Source: Oscillospiraceae bacterium (lineage in GTDB: Bacteria > Bacillota > Clostridia > Oscillospirales > Oscillospiraceae). Taken from it: a DNA stretch of 55,990 bases. The stretch is taken from contig JAFSLL010000175.1 in NCBI GenBank assembly GCA_017448455.1, positions 1-55,990 of the forward strand. Reading direction: 5' to 3'. Positions 47,357-55,896 of the stretch are shown here, one piece after another (the first letter of the stretch is position 1; each line of letters opens with the position of its first letter). The translations under genes were made by a program, and so were the position numbers. The notes beneath the pieces were generated by a model that saw nothing but the letters and a program-made list of their open reading frames with translations, did no database searches and was not told where the DNA came from.

Positions 47357-48610
47357 ATGAAAAAAAGCACTTACCATTGGGTCATAGTAGGCGCTGTTTT
47401 CATTCTGATGGCCATGACAATAGGCTATCCGGTGAACTGCTTCAGCGTCTTCGCCCCTGCCTGGGTTGCCAGCTACGGAGTCAACACATCGACTGTCCAG
47501 CTCGTTAACCTGATTACTACGGTTGTCAATGCCTGCAGCTGTCTGATCCTGGCAAAGATTATGGGTAAGCTTGGCTTCCGCAAGTCCATCATCATGTATT
47601 CCATTATCGCATTTATCGGTCTGTTCGGACGTTCCTTTGCTCCCAACATCCCCACACTGATCGTATTCAGCGTTATTTCTGCTTTCGGTCTGTCAGGATG
47701 CTCTACAATTCCGTGCAGTCTTCTGATCAACAACTGGTTTGTTGCTGACCGTGGCACTGCGACCGGTATTGCCTTCACTGGCTCCGTGGCTGGCGGCCTG
47801 ATCCTGGTCCAGCTGACCAAGAACTGGGTTGCAGCAGCTGGCTGGCAGCGTGCCAACATCTACCTGGGCATCATCTTTGCCGTCTGCATGCTGCCTATTG
47901 TGTGCTGGCTTGCCGTTGAGAAGCCTGCCGACAAAGGCATGTACCCCCACGGCGTGGACGAAGAGACTCTGAAAGCCGGAAAGAATACCCCGACACTCAC
48001 CGGTATTGCCAAGGGTGCCTTCATGAAGACCCCTGTGTTCTGGCTAGCTGCGGTTTACTTCTTCATTCTGGGCTTCTGCAACATGGGCTTCCAGAACAAT
48101 ATGACACTCGCCCTTGTCTATCAGCATGGTTTCAGTGCTGAACAGGCTGCGAACATTTTCTCCGTGAACATGTTTATCCAGATCTTCGGTAAGATCCTGC
48201 TCGGCAAGATCTACGACAAAGCGGGCATTAAGGTGGCTACTCTTTATACACTGGTTCTGTTCATCCTGTCTTCTGTTACGATGATCATCTGCACGGGCAG
48301 CATCGCACTTGGCATGGTCTTTGGCGGCCTGTTCGGCCTCATGTCCGCGTCAACCACGGTCGCGCCTCCTTACGTGCTCGGGTCCATGATCGGCCGCAAA
48401 CACTATGCTGATATCTACGGTGTGCTGAACCTCGTCTGTGTCGCTGGTATGGCATTTGGCCCGATCATCGCCTCTGGCGTGTTTGACAAGACCGGCTCCT
48501 TCAATATTGTCTGGATTGCGTTCTCTGCACTCTATGTCATTTCTACCATCTGCGCCATCGCTGGTGCAAAGAAAGCTGCCGACGGCGGCTTCCCGGCCAT
48601 GACCGACTGA
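47357..48610 (+). CDS. MFS transporter (oxalate/formate antiporter-like)
   Basis: A 417-residue, 12-helix major facilitator. The N-terminal helix reads HWVIVGAVFILMAMTIGYPVNCFSVFAPAW and a central loop DKGMYPHGVDEETLKAGK divides the halves, as in the oxalate:formate antiporter (OFA) and monocarboxylate group. AAAGGAG precedes ATG 47357, 33 bases after korC. It is likely the importer of the organic acid that the island degrades (inference from context). Confidence 0.85.
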   Translation: MKKSTYHWVIVGAVFILMAMTIGYPVNCFSVFAPAWVASYGVNTSTVQLVNLITTVVNACSCLILAKIMGKLGFRKSIIMYSIIAFIGLFGRSFAPNIPTLIVFSVISAFGLSGCSTIPCSLLINNWFVADRGTATGIAFTGSVAGGLILVQLTKNWVAAAGWQRANIYLGIIFAVCMLPIVCWLAVEKPADKGMYPHGVDEETLKAGKNTPTLTGIAKGAFMKTPVFWLAAVYFFILGFCNMGFQNNMTLALVYQHGFSAEQAANIFSVNMFIQIFGKILLGKIYDKAGIKVATLYTLVLFILSSVTMIICTGSIALGMVFGGLFGLMSASTTVAPPYVLGSMIGRKHYADIYGVLNLVCVAGMAFGPIIASGVFDKTGSFNIVWIAFSALYVISTICAIAGAKKAADGGFPAMTD

Positions 48611-48664
48611 TCATAAGCCGACAAAGCTTACTCCTCTTATCGTGTAAACAATTTTCTTCCGGAG

Positions 48665-48700
48665 GAAGGGACTGTCGCCTTGGCTGGCAGTCCCTTCTTT
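48665..48700 (+). terminator. Weak terminator after the MFS gene
   Basis: GAAGGGACTG (48665-48674) and CAGTCCCTTC (48688-48697) form a 10-bp stem followed by only TTTCTG. It probably stops part of the transcripts, lowering expression of the FMN dehydrogenase gene beyond it. Confidence 0.6.
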
Positions 48701-48746
48701 CTGAATTGAACGTTCTGCGTCCTTTGAAGAGAGAGGAGGACAACAG

Positions 48747-48776
48747 ATGAAAAGAGAATTCGAAGGAGTGGTTTGA
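48747..48776 (+). CDS. Nine-codon ORF coupled to the FMN dehydrogenase gene
   Basis: ATG 48747 has a strong AGGAGG (48735-48740). It encodes MKREFEGVV and stops at TGA 48774-48776, which overlaps the next ATG (TGATG). It could be a leader peptide that couples translation to the downstream gene, or the scar of a deleted gene. Nothing in the nine residues hints at a specific sensor. Confidence 0.4.
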   Translation: MKREFEGVV

Positions 48777-49786
48777 TGCAGTACAAAGAAGTTTTAGACA
48801 ACGCCCGCAACAAAATCCTGAACTGCAAGGTCTGTCCGGAATGCAACGGACTTGCCTGTGGCAACACGCTGCCCGGTCCGGGTTCCAAAGCGCCAGGGAA
48901 CGGCGCTAACGATAACTGGAAAGCATGGAAGTCTATCAGACTGAACATGAACACCTTCGCAACGGATGGAGAGGTTGACACGTCGTTCTGTCTTTTCGAC
49001 AAGACCTTCAGCCTGCCTGTAATGACCGGGCCTGTTGGATCCATGATCCAGTACAGCAAGGAGGACATCACCGTTCCTTTTAATGACGGAATCATACAGG
49101 CATGTGCCGAGGAGAAAATTATTGCCTGCTTTGGCGACGGAGCACTTGGAAACACAATTACCGGCGCGTACGACTCTATGGAACGTTATGACTATTCCGG
49201 TGTCATTCCAGTGCTCAACCCGCTCCCCAACCCGATTCTTCAGCAGAATATTGAATTTTTTGAAAGAAGCAAAGCATTTGCAATTTGTGTTGTTGTTGAC
49301 AGCTACGGACTCCCACACTGGAAATTCAGCAAAGTCAAAGCCACCTCAAAAACAGTGGAAGAATTGAGATACTTGAAATCCTGTACAAAGAAGCCGTTTT
49401 TAGTAAAGGGCATCATGACAGCCAAAGCGGCAGAGCAGGCGGTTGAAGCCGGTGCTGATGCGATTATTGTTTCCAATCACGGCGGCCGCGTTCTGCCGGA
49501 AACGCCTGCCACAGCAGAGGTCCTGCCCGAAGTTGTCAATGCCGTAAAGGGACAGACGAAAATTATCGTTGACGGCGGAATCCGCCATGGCTCCGATCTG
49601 GTTAAAGCGCTGGCACTCGGCGCGGACGCTGTTCTGATCTGCCGACCGTTTGTAGTTGCCTGGTTCGGGGGTGGCGCGGAAGGAGTTCGTGTTTATACAG
49701 ATAAACTTCGTTCAGAGTTTGTCGATGCTATGTATATGGTCGGTGCCCGAAAGCTCAGTGATCTCTGCACCGAGATGGTTCGGTAG
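48776..49786 (+). CDS. FMN-dependent alpha-hydroxy-acid dehydrogenase
   Basis: A 336-residue (beta/alpha)8 FMN enzyme of the lactate/glycolate oxidase family. C-terminal FMN/substrate motifs are clear: IIVSNHGGRVLPETPATAEVLPEVV with the catalytic His, and IIVDGGIRHGSDLVKALALGADAVLICRPFV. The N-terminal NCKVCPECNGLACGN is the cysteine-rich start common in anaerobic Firmicute members, which probably do not use oxygen. ATG 48776 has AAGGAG seven bases upstream. It oxidises a 2-hydroxy acid to a 2-oxo acid, feeding the Kor complex in the suggested pathway. Confidence 0.88.
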   Translation: MQYKEVLDNARNKILNCKVCPECNGLACGNTLPGPGSKAPGNGANDNWKAWKSIRLNMNTFATDGEVDTSFCLFDKTFSLPVMTGPVGSMIQYSKEDITVPFNDGIIQACAEEKIIACFGDGALGNTITGAYDSMERYDYSGVIPVLNPLPNPILQQNIEFFERSKAFAICVVVDSYGLPHWKFSKVKATSKTVEELRYLKSCTKKPFLVKGIMTAKAAEQAVEAGADAIIVSNHGGRVLPETPATAEVLPEVVNAVKGQTKIIVDGGIRHGSDLVKALALGADAVLICRPFVVAWFGGGAEGVRVYTDKLRSEFVDAMYMVGARKLSDLCTEMVR

Positions 49787-49818
49787 TATTGTTCGTTCAT
49801 TATATATGAATATATAAA

Positions 49819-49868
49819 AATAAAAACAAGGCCATGGACTTTCAAACTCCATGGCCTTGTTTATAAAA
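49819..49868. terminator. Bidirectional terminator after the FMN dehydrogenase gene
   Basis: ACAAGGCCATGGA (49826-49838) and TCCATGGCCTTGT (49848-49860) make a 13-bp perfect stem, with an A-rich run before and TTTAT after. It closes the catabolic island on the plus strand. Confidence 0.9.
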
Positions 49869-50009
49869 TGTGGTCTATATAACATTTGAAAAAGACGAAC
49901 AAATATGGGGAAATATGTAACAAACCGGAGTGAATAAGAAAGATGTCAGTAAACAGATTCAGCAGTACTCACGATGTGTCAGAGAACCGGCCAATGGCAC
50001 ATCGGCTGG

Positions 50010-50960
50010 TTATGCACCGTACTGCTTTTCATAATTGTTATGAATACAGGATATCAATTCACATAAGGTGGCATTTACAGGTGTCGGGACTCCATGGAGA
50101 GCGCCTAAACGAACGATTGCACCATTCAAAACCGAGATTTCCGTTTTCCGATGGCTGCGGAGTACATCCTGCGCCATGGAAGGATAATAATTGGCAAAGC
50201 CTTCCTGCAACCGGGGAAGCTCAGCTTTCAGTTCCGGACGGAGATCAATTCCCGTTACTGCCTGGCAGACAGCGCATCCTTCTTCCCAGACGCTTTGAAT
50301 CAGGCTAAGCCCGTTCTCATCTGACAGCATATCACCGACTTTTAATCGAACCAGCGCAGAGAGGGTATTATACCCGCTGTTTGAAATAGCCTTTTTCCAG
50401 ACAAATGGACGAATATCCTTCTCAAAGACAGTTTTACATCCTCCGCAATTAAAGCAGGTTTCCAGATACTCTCCAGCCTTCCGACTGACAGGGCCATCTG
50501 CGACAGCGCCAAAACGCATAATAACACCGCTTTCTGGCTTGCTGACACATTTGCCGGGTTCGGGTAATTCTGTTCCGATCGTACCAAAGCCGTATAGAAT
50601 GTTTTCCGCAGGGAAATAGCGAGAAAGGAGTTCATCGTTCCCAAGCCCATTCTGGAGAGAGACAATCGCGGTATCTGGACGCACACAAGCCTGCAGCTCA
50701 GGAATCAGCGTTTCTGTTTGTGTTGCTTTTACCATCAATATGACAATATCGATGGGGGCTACTTCTCCGATGGAAGGAGCTGTTTGAAAACCCTGAATCA
50801 GCTCTTCCCCTTCGGGGGTTACAAACCGCATCCCATCTGAAGCGCATTTTTCCATGTGTGCTTGATAACGGTCAACCAGCGCGACTTCAGCTCCGCCTTT
50901 TCTCAAATAGCAGGCAAAGACACTTCCCGCTGCACCGGATCCGACCATGGCAATTTTCAT
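50010..50960 (-). CDS. Second ketopantoate-reductase-family dehydrogenase
   Basis: A 316-residue paralogue of the protein at 41312-42280: KIAMVGSGAAGSVFACYLRKGGAEVALVD, TAIVSLQNGLGNDELL, RPFVWKKAISNSGYNTLSAL with the catalytic Lys, and EGFANYYPSMAQDVLRSHRKTEISVLNG. The shared GCK/GGC segment and YYPSMAQD block show that they are close relatives within the superfamily. AAGGAGG precedes ATG 50960. It is on the opposite strand to the island, so it is regulated separately, or the pair has a divided anabolic and catabolic role. Confidence 0.88.
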   Translation of the reverse strand: MKIAMVGSGAAGSVFACYLRKGGAEVALVDRYQAHMEKCASDGMRFVTPEGEELIQGFQTAPSIGEVAPIDIVILMVKATQTETLIPELQACVRPDTAIVSLQNGLGNDELLSRYFPAENILYGFGTIGTELPEPGKCVSKPESGVIMRFGAVADGPVSRKAGEYLETCFNCGGCKTVFEKDIRPFVWKKAISNSGYNTLSALVRLKVGDMLSDENGLSLIQSVWEEGCAVCQAVTGIDLRPELKAELPRLQEGFANYYPSMAQDVLRSHRKTEISVLNGAIVRLGALHGVPTPVNATLCELISCIHNNYEKQYGA

Positions 50961-51012
50961 AACAATACCTCCTTGTTAATATATCGATCAGGGTAACAGG
51001 CTGTCTAATAAT

Positions 51013-51261
51013 TTGAATACAACAAATGATACCATTTTTCCGAAAAAAAAGCCAGTAAAAATCAGAAAAACTGACGAACGAATGAAAAGCTCTTTATTGT
51101 GCGACGGCTGCTCTTCAGAGACAGGCCATCCTTTTGATCAGGTACATATTATACTAACTTGGTTCACTGCCAATCTTGTGATCATTACCGTGCTGACGTT
51201 GGTGATTTGCCTACTCATCTTTAGATTGATTCGTGAGAAGAAAGTAGGATACTCTTCCTAG
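51013..51261 (+). CDS. Doubtful small membrane ORF
   Basis: An 82-codon ORF ending with one hydrophobic segment (ILTWFTANLVIITVLTLVICLLIFRLI) and a basic tail. No ribosome binding site stands before either ATG (51013 or 51082), and I recognise no family. The helix could be a fragment of a decayed transporter. It lies in the AT-rich gap between two minus-strand genes. Confidence 0.25.
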   Translation: MNTTNDTIFPKKKPVKIRKTDERMKSSLLCDGCSSETGHPFDQVHIILTWFTANLVIITVLTLVICLLIFRLIREKKVGYSS

Positions 51262-51408
51262 CACGGCAGGAGAGCAGGCTGTAGAGCCTGCTCGCCTGCT
51301 GCGGATACCCAAAACACCTGCAGCTGGAAAGAGCGGCCGTGATACACAACGGCTGCTGATGTATTCCGAACAGTATGGGGAAAAAGGAACTTGGAGTTCC
51401 TATAACGG

Positions 51409-51466
51409 AACAGATGAAAAGACAGAGAATCCATTGAAAAGCGGATGCTCTGTCTTTTCATCTGTT
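51409..51466. repeat. 19-bp perfect inverted repeat
   Basis: AACAGATGAAAAGACAGAG (51409-51427) and its exact complement (51448-51466) enclose a 20-base loop. It lies 60 bases beyond the stop of the aldo/keto reductase gene (minus strand). There is no U-run directly after the stem on either strand. A second small dyad (GGAACT-TGG-AGTTCC, 51387-51401) is next to it. It may be a terminator of atypical form or the remains of a small mobile repeat. Confidence 0.7.
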
Positions 51467-51524
51467 GTAGCTTTAATTTTGAGTATGAAATATCAATCAG
51501 CGGAGAAAACAATTGAGATGGAGA

Positions 51525-52649
51525 CTATCTGTCAAAATGTGCTGAGACCTCTTTCATCAGGGAGATAATCGGCAAATGCTGTGGACAGACGCTTTCGCAC
51601 TGTCCGCAAGCAAGGCAAGAGGAGGCACGTCCATGATGGAGTGTCAGTTTATCATAATTTGAATAATTGGCAGTCCAGCCTTTCTCTTTCAGGTTTTCGC
51701 GCATATCTTCGTTGTAAAGAGAGAAATATTTGGGAATGGCAATATGCATCGGACAGCCGTCAGTACAATAAGAACAGCCGGTGCAGGCTACGGCTACCTG
51801 TCGGTTGATAATTTCTGCCGCCTTGCGTGTCAGTGCAATCTCATCAGCTGTCATTGGCTGGAACTCTTCCATATAGCTCAGATTATCCTGCATTTGCGCA
51901 AGCGTGCTCATACCCGACAAAACCATCCACACATTCTCCTGGCTTGCCGCAAAGCGAATTCCCCAGGAAGGAATTGAAAGCTCCGGATTTGCCGCTTTCA
52001 AAAGCGTCTCCGCTTCCTCAGGCAGCTTTGCCAGCGTCCCACCTTTGACCGGCTCCATGACAACGACCGGTTTTCCATGTTTTACCGCCGTTTCGTAAAC
52101 AGCTCGAGACTGTATCCAGTCACTCTCCCAGTCCAGATAATTGAGCTGCATTTGCACGAATTCCATTTCCGGGTGTTCTGCCAGAATCTGGTCCAGCAGG
52201 TCAGGAGTATCGTGGAAAGAAAAACCGATATGCCGAACGAGACCGCTGCGCTTTTTTTCCGCCAGCCAGTTGAAACAGTCAAATTGCTCGTATTGTGGGT
52301 AACTTGAAGCCTTAATACCATGAAGCAGATAGTAATCAAAGTATCCCGCACCGGTTTGTTCCAGCTGTTCATTGAAAATCCGATCACGATCCTCAAAGGA
52401 ATGACAGAAGTTGCTGTGCAGCTTGGTGGCCAGCGTAAAGCTTTCGCGCGGGTAGCGGTCCACTAAAGCTTCCTTCGCTGCACGCTGACTGGCGAAGCCG
52501 CAGTACATGATTGCCGTGTCAAAATACGTAAAGCCTTTGCTCATGAAAAGATCAACCATCTGCTTAACCTGCTCGAGGTCAATGCTGGCGTCATCCTCCG
52601 GATTAATTAAAGGCAGCCGCATCAAGCCGAATCCCAGTTTTTTTGTCAT
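51525..52649 (-). CDS. Aldo/keto reductase with C-terminal 4Fe-4S domain
   Basis: A 374-residue protein: an aldo/keto reductase barrel (GFGLMRLPLINPEDDASIDLEQ, FTYFDTAIMYCG with catalytic Asp and Tyr, LATKLH with Lys) followed by a ferredoxin-like tail with CTGCSYCTDGCP (about 290-301) and CLACGQCESVCP (about 346-357). Fused Fe-S reductases of this kind are common in anaerobes. AAGGAGG precedes ATG 52649. It is last of the minus-strand run with HAD, FGGY kinase and BtpA genes, hence likely involved in sugar or polyol metabolism. Confidence 0.9.
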   Translation of the reverse strand: MTKKLGFGLMRLPLINPEDDASIDLEQVKQMVDLFMSKGFTYFDTAIMYCGFASQRAAKEALVDRYPRESFTLATKLHSNFCHSFEDRDRIFNEQLEQTGAGYFDYYLLHGIKASSYPQYEQFDCFNWLAEKKRSGLVRHIGFSFHDTPDLLDQILAEHPEMEFVQMQLNYLDWESDWIQSRAVYETAVKHGKPVVVMEPVKGGTLAKLPEEAETLLKAANPELSIPSWGIRFAASQENVWMVLSGMSTLAQMQDNLSYMEEFQPMTADEIALTRKAAEIINRQVAVACTGCSYCTDGCPMHIAIPKYFSLYNEDMRENLKEKGWTANYSNYDKLTLHHGRASSCLACGQCESVCPQHLPIISLMKEVSAHFDR

Positions 52650-52693
52650 GGTAATTCCTCCTTAATTGTTTTCTGTGTTTCGTCGACGGATAT

Positions 52694-53353
52694 TCATCGG
52701 AAAAACAGGAGATCAAGGCACTCTTCAAAACTTGCGATCCGTGTGTGCGCCAGAGAGGTGTCCTGCTGGATCTCTCCGCCCTCATACGCGATAACATAAG
52801 CGCCAGCAGCCAGTCCCGCCAGAATCCCCACGGGCGAGTCTTCAATTATGACGCAGTTTTCCGGTTTTGTATGGAGTAGTTTTAATGCAGTCTGATAGCC
52901 TTCGGGATCGGGCTTCTTTTTTTTCACCATATCCCCACAGAGAATCACATCAAATTGTCCGGCCAGCGAGAGGCGGTTTAACGCGGCGAGAATCAGACGA
53001 GAACTGGTGGATGTAACCAATCCGGTTTTTATGCCCCGCTGACGCAGCGCAAGCAAAAGGTTATGAACTCCCGGTTGTGCCTTCAGATTGGGACTGTTTT
53101 CATAGGTGTTGCCCTGATGAAGACGGACTTCTGCCAATTGCTCCGGGGTCACGGGTGGCTCTGCACTGTCTAATAGAGGCCGGATAACATCCAGGCTGTT
53201 AACGCCGATAAGAGCATCTTTCAGTTCATCCTTCAGACTGATGCCAAATACCGCCAGCGCTTTTTCAAGATAAGCTGCGTTGGATCGCTCCGTATCGGCA
53301 ATTACACCGTCAAAATCAAAGAGAACACATCGGGCATCTGCTTGTTGTTTCAT
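52694..53353 (-). CDS. HAD-family phosphatase (beta-phosphoglucomutase-like)
   Basis: A 219-residue HAD hydrolase, subfamily IA with an alpha-helical cap: LFDFDGVIADTERSNAAYLEK (motif I with two Asp), VTSTSSR (motif II), KKKKPDPEGY (motif III Lys) and IIEDSPVGILAG (motif IV). It would dephosphorylate a sugar or polyol phosphate, or be a mutase. It starts three bases after the stop of the FGGY kinase gene, so the two probably act on the same compound. Confidence 0.88.
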   Translation of the reverse strand: MKQQADARCVLFDFDGVIADTERSNAAYLEKALAVFGISLKDELKDALIGVNSLDVIRPLLDSAEPPVTPEQLAEVRLHQGNTYENSPNLKAQPGVHNLLLALRQRGIKTGLVTSTSSRLILAALNRLSLAGQFDVILCGDMVKKKKPDPEGYQTALKLLHTKPENCVIIEDSPVGILAGLAAGAYVIAYEGGEIQQDTSLAHTRIASFEECLDLLFFR

Positions 53354-53356
53354 CTG

Positions 53357-54922
53357 TCATTCAGCCTGCGCCGCCAGAGCGTGCATTTTATCCGTGTTAT
53401 CCAGATAGAGAGAACAAAACAGGGGATAGCGGGAGAAATAGAGATTGTGTGCCTGCATGTTCGGCGTGAGCAGCATGCCTGCCGGTAGAGCTTCGCGAAG
53501 GGCGGTGAAATCCTTCAACGCCCCTGCGCCAAGAGCGGCAAGCATGGCATCTCCAAAGGCGGAGCATTGCCAGTTTTCCGGGATCTGGATCGGCATGCCG
53601 CAGATATCGCAGATAATTTGCATCCAGGTGCGGTTTTTTGTTCCTCCGCCTGCCGTAATAATCCGCTTCGGAGGGAGTCCCAGTTCCCGAAACAGCATCA
53701 GATGCTGCAGGGTGGAATAGCCAACGGCTTCCAGCGCTGCCCGATTAATATGAGCACGACCGTGGCTGCCTCGCAGTCCAAAAAGCATGCCGCTAGCCTG
53801 TGGATCCTGCAGGGGGCTGCGCTCACCGTAAATATACGGCAGCATCATCAACCCATCGGAGCCACAGGGCACCTGAGCTGCCTCCCTTGCCATAATGGAA
53901 TAGGCATTCTCGCCTCCCTCGGCTTCCGCTGCAAGTTCCGGTGCATAGAACAGATCCCGGACCCAGCGAGTTAAAGTACCTGCGGCATTTGTTCCGTCTC
54001 CCAGACAATGCGTGCCCGGAACAGTAAACACCTTGCTGCCGTTAAGTCTCCCATTCCCGTTTGGTGACACATGGCTGCTTACTGCCCGGTCTATACAGTA
54101 ATAATAATACATAGAAGAACCATATTGGAAGAAAGCAGTCCCAGGCTCTACCAGGCCGACGCTGATAGCTTCTGCGGTTGAATCGCCGGTGCCGACAATG
54201 ACTGGCGTTCCTATGGAAAGTCCGGTTTCAGAAGCTGCTTTTTCCGTGACGGTGCCGATTATTTCATTGACCGGAAGGGCTTCGGCGATCTGATCCGGTC
54301 GGCAGAAGATTGCGCACTCCTCTTCGTTGATGCTTCCGTCTTCACGATAAAGCGGCCGAAACGAGCCCTTTGCCAGAAATTGATCGATCACATATCTCCC
54401 GGTGAGCCGAGCTGCCAGAAAGGAGCTTCCTGTCAGAAACTTATATGTCCGAGCAAAAATCTCAGGCTCATGGTTACGGATCCAGAGTATTTTGGTTGCG
54501 GTATCTCCAGAACAGATCGGGTGGCCGAACAGCTTCCGTACTCGTTCTGAACCATAGTGTTCAGTCAACCATTCCGCTTCCTGGGAGGCTCGCGAGTCTA
54601 TGCCATATAGAATCGCCGGACGCAAGGGTTCGCAGTTTTCGTCTACCGGCAGACAGTCCGTTCCCAGGGCACTGGCACCGACACAGGCTATTTCCGATGG
54701 ATCCACGCCGCTCTGCGCCAGAAGAGAACGGCTGAGCGTACAAAAATCCGACCACCAAACCAAGAGAGCGTCATGTTCGAAATAACCAGGCTTTGGATTG
54801 TCCATGGAATGGGGGACAGAGGTATCGGCAACAAGATGATATTGTTGATCCAGCAAAATGCCGCGGGAACTGAAGGTGCCAATATCAATTCCAAGATAAT
54901 AATTCTTTTTCACTTGTTCCAC
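53357..54922 (-). CDS. FGGY-family carbohydrate kinase
   Basis: A 521-residue sugar/polyol kinase similar to xylulokinases and gluconokinases: LGIDIGTFSSRGILLDQ (phosphate 1 loop), GTGDSTAEAISVGLVEPGTAFFQYG in the middle, and the FGGY C-terminal domain with ITAGGGTKNRTWMQIICDICGMPI and CSAFGDAMLAALGAGA. GTG 54922 or the GTG three codons later (54913, AAGGTGG upstream) is the start. It lies six bases after BtpA and three before the HAD gene. Confidence 0.9.
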   Translation of the reverse strand: MEQVKKNYYLGIDIGTFSSRGILLDQQYHLVADTSVPHSMDNPKPGYFEHDALLVWWSDFCTLSRSLLAQSGVDPSEIACVGASALGTDCLPVDENCEPLRPAILYGIDSRASQEAEWLTEHYGSERVRKLFGHPICSGDTATKILWIRNHEPEIFARTYKFLTGSSFLAARLTGRYVIDQFLAKGSFRPLYREDGSINEEECAIFCRPDQIAEALPVNEIIGTVTEKAASETGLSIGTPVIVGTGDSTAEAISVGLVEPGTAFFQYGSSMYYYYCIDRAVSSHVSPNGNGRLNGSKVFTVPGTHCLGDGTNAAGTLTRWVRDLFYAPELAAEAEGGENAYSIMAREAAQVPCGSDGLMMLPYIYGERSPLQDPQASGMLFGLRGSHGRAHINRAALEAVGYSTLQHLMLFRELGLPPKRIITAGGGTKNRTWMQIICDICGMPIQIPENWQCSAFGDAMLAALGAGALKDFTALREALPAGMLLTPNMQAHNLYFSRYPLFCSLYLDNTDKMHALAAQAE

Positions 54923-54928
54923 CTTCGT

Positions 54929-55729
54929 TCAGAGTTCAGCGCGGATTTCCCTTACAGTTTGCATGAAACTCACTACCTTTTCCTTTTCAACACGACCGTC
55001 AGGGCCTTTGAAAGCGGTTCCCATGCACACGGCGTCGCAGCGCTTCAACTTTTTATAAACGTTTTGATGATTACATCCGGTGTTGCAGAAAACGGGAACT
55101 CCGCTCCCGCGTGCAATTTCGTGAATCGAAGCAAGAAGATCATCGTCCGGTTCGCTGCCGGCTGCCGATCCGGAGACACAAAGCCCATCGGCAAATCCGC
55201 CATACAGTATGGATTTGGCAACGATTCGCAGATCTCGCTGTGCAAGATAGGCGTCCGCTTCCGGATTGACTTTATAAAGCAGTTTCATGTCTGGGATTCC
55301 CAGAGCCTGACGATGCCGTGCGGCCTCACCGCTGCTTGCGGAGAACAGGCCGTATTCCCCGGTATAAGCACCTGAAAAACTGTTTCGTGCAAAACTCGCT
55401 CCGGTTGCAGCAGCCAGATCTATGGTTGCGATAGGGTTCTTCACTACGTTTACGCCAAATGGGCGGTCGATCATCGGCCGAAGATTTCCAATAATGTACG
55501 CCATAGCGGAAATCATAGCGATGTCAGGTACGCACTGATAAGGTCTGCTGAACTCATTGGCAAAAAGAATGCCGTCGGCGCCACCCGCCTGCAGGGCTTC
55601 CAGATCTGCGCGAGCGTGTGCCAGCACTGTCTCCAGGCTGCCGCAGAAACCGGGGTCGCCCGGCATGGCGTCAAGATGAAGCAATGCGATAATAGGCTTT
55701 TCAACCCTGAACAATTGCTGTGTCCACAT
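54929..55729 (-). CDS. BtpA/SgcQ family protein
   Basis: A 266-residue TIM-barrel protein of the BtpA family: IALLHLDAMPGDPGF at the start, GGADGILFANEFSRPY, FGVNVVKNPIATIDLAAATGASFARNSFSGAYTGEYG, and GVPVFCNTGCNHQNVYKKLKRCDAVCMGTAFK. SgcQ in E. coli is linked to a sugar PTS cluster; others were tied to photosystem assembly. The reaction is unknown; aldolase-like chemistry on a phosphorylated sugar is possible. GGGAGGA precedes ATG 55729, the first gene of the run BtpA-FGGY-HAD-AKR. Confidence 0.88.
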   Translation of the reverse strand: MWTQQLFRVEKPIIALLHLDAMPGDPGFCGSLETVLAHARADLEALQAGGADGILFANEFSRPYQCVPDIAMISAMAYIIGNLRPMIDRPFGVNVVKNPIATIDLAAATGASFARNSFSGAYTGEYGLFSASSGEAARHRQALGIPDMKLLYKVNPEADAYLAQRDLRIVAKSILYGGFADGLCVSGSAAGSEPDDDLLASIHEIARGSGVPVFCNTGCNHQNVYKKLKRCDAVCMGTAFKGPDGRVEKEKVVSFMQTVREIRAEL

Positions 55730-55770
55730 GATAAATTCCTCCCGCTCAACAATAGCCTTCTATTGTATCT

Positions 55771-55816
55771 ATTTGTATTACGTCAAAAAGATACTATAGA
55801 ACAATACAAATGTCAA
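55771..55816 (-). promoter_or_regulatory. Sigma-A promoter with flanking inverted repeat
   Basis: Minus-strand TTGACA (55811-55816) and TATCTT (55788-55793), 17-base spacer. A perfect inverted repeat ATTTGTATT (55771-55779) and AATACAAAT (55803-55811) brackets the -10 region; a further TTGTAT copy is at 55763-55768. This is a likely operator for a sugar-responsive repressor. Confidence 0.75.
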
Positions 55817-55830
55817 TACTTATATGATAC

Positions 55831-55876
55831 AAAACCTCCCGGCTTTGAATAAAATCTTCAGAGCCGGGAGGTTTTT
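55831..55876. terminator. Terminator upstream of the sugar operon promoter
   Basis: AAAACCTCCCGGCT (55831-55844) and AGCCGGGAGGTTTT (55862-55875) form a 14-bp stem with A/T ends in both directions. It terminates the minus-strand gene entering from the right edge before the next promoter. Confidence 0.9.
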
Positions 55877-55896
55877 AATGGAAATATACGGGGAGA

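Noticed and set aside
49943-50308. Plus-strand ORF opposite the second PanE-like gene
   Set aside because: Shadow of the minus-strand reductase; no SD or domain.
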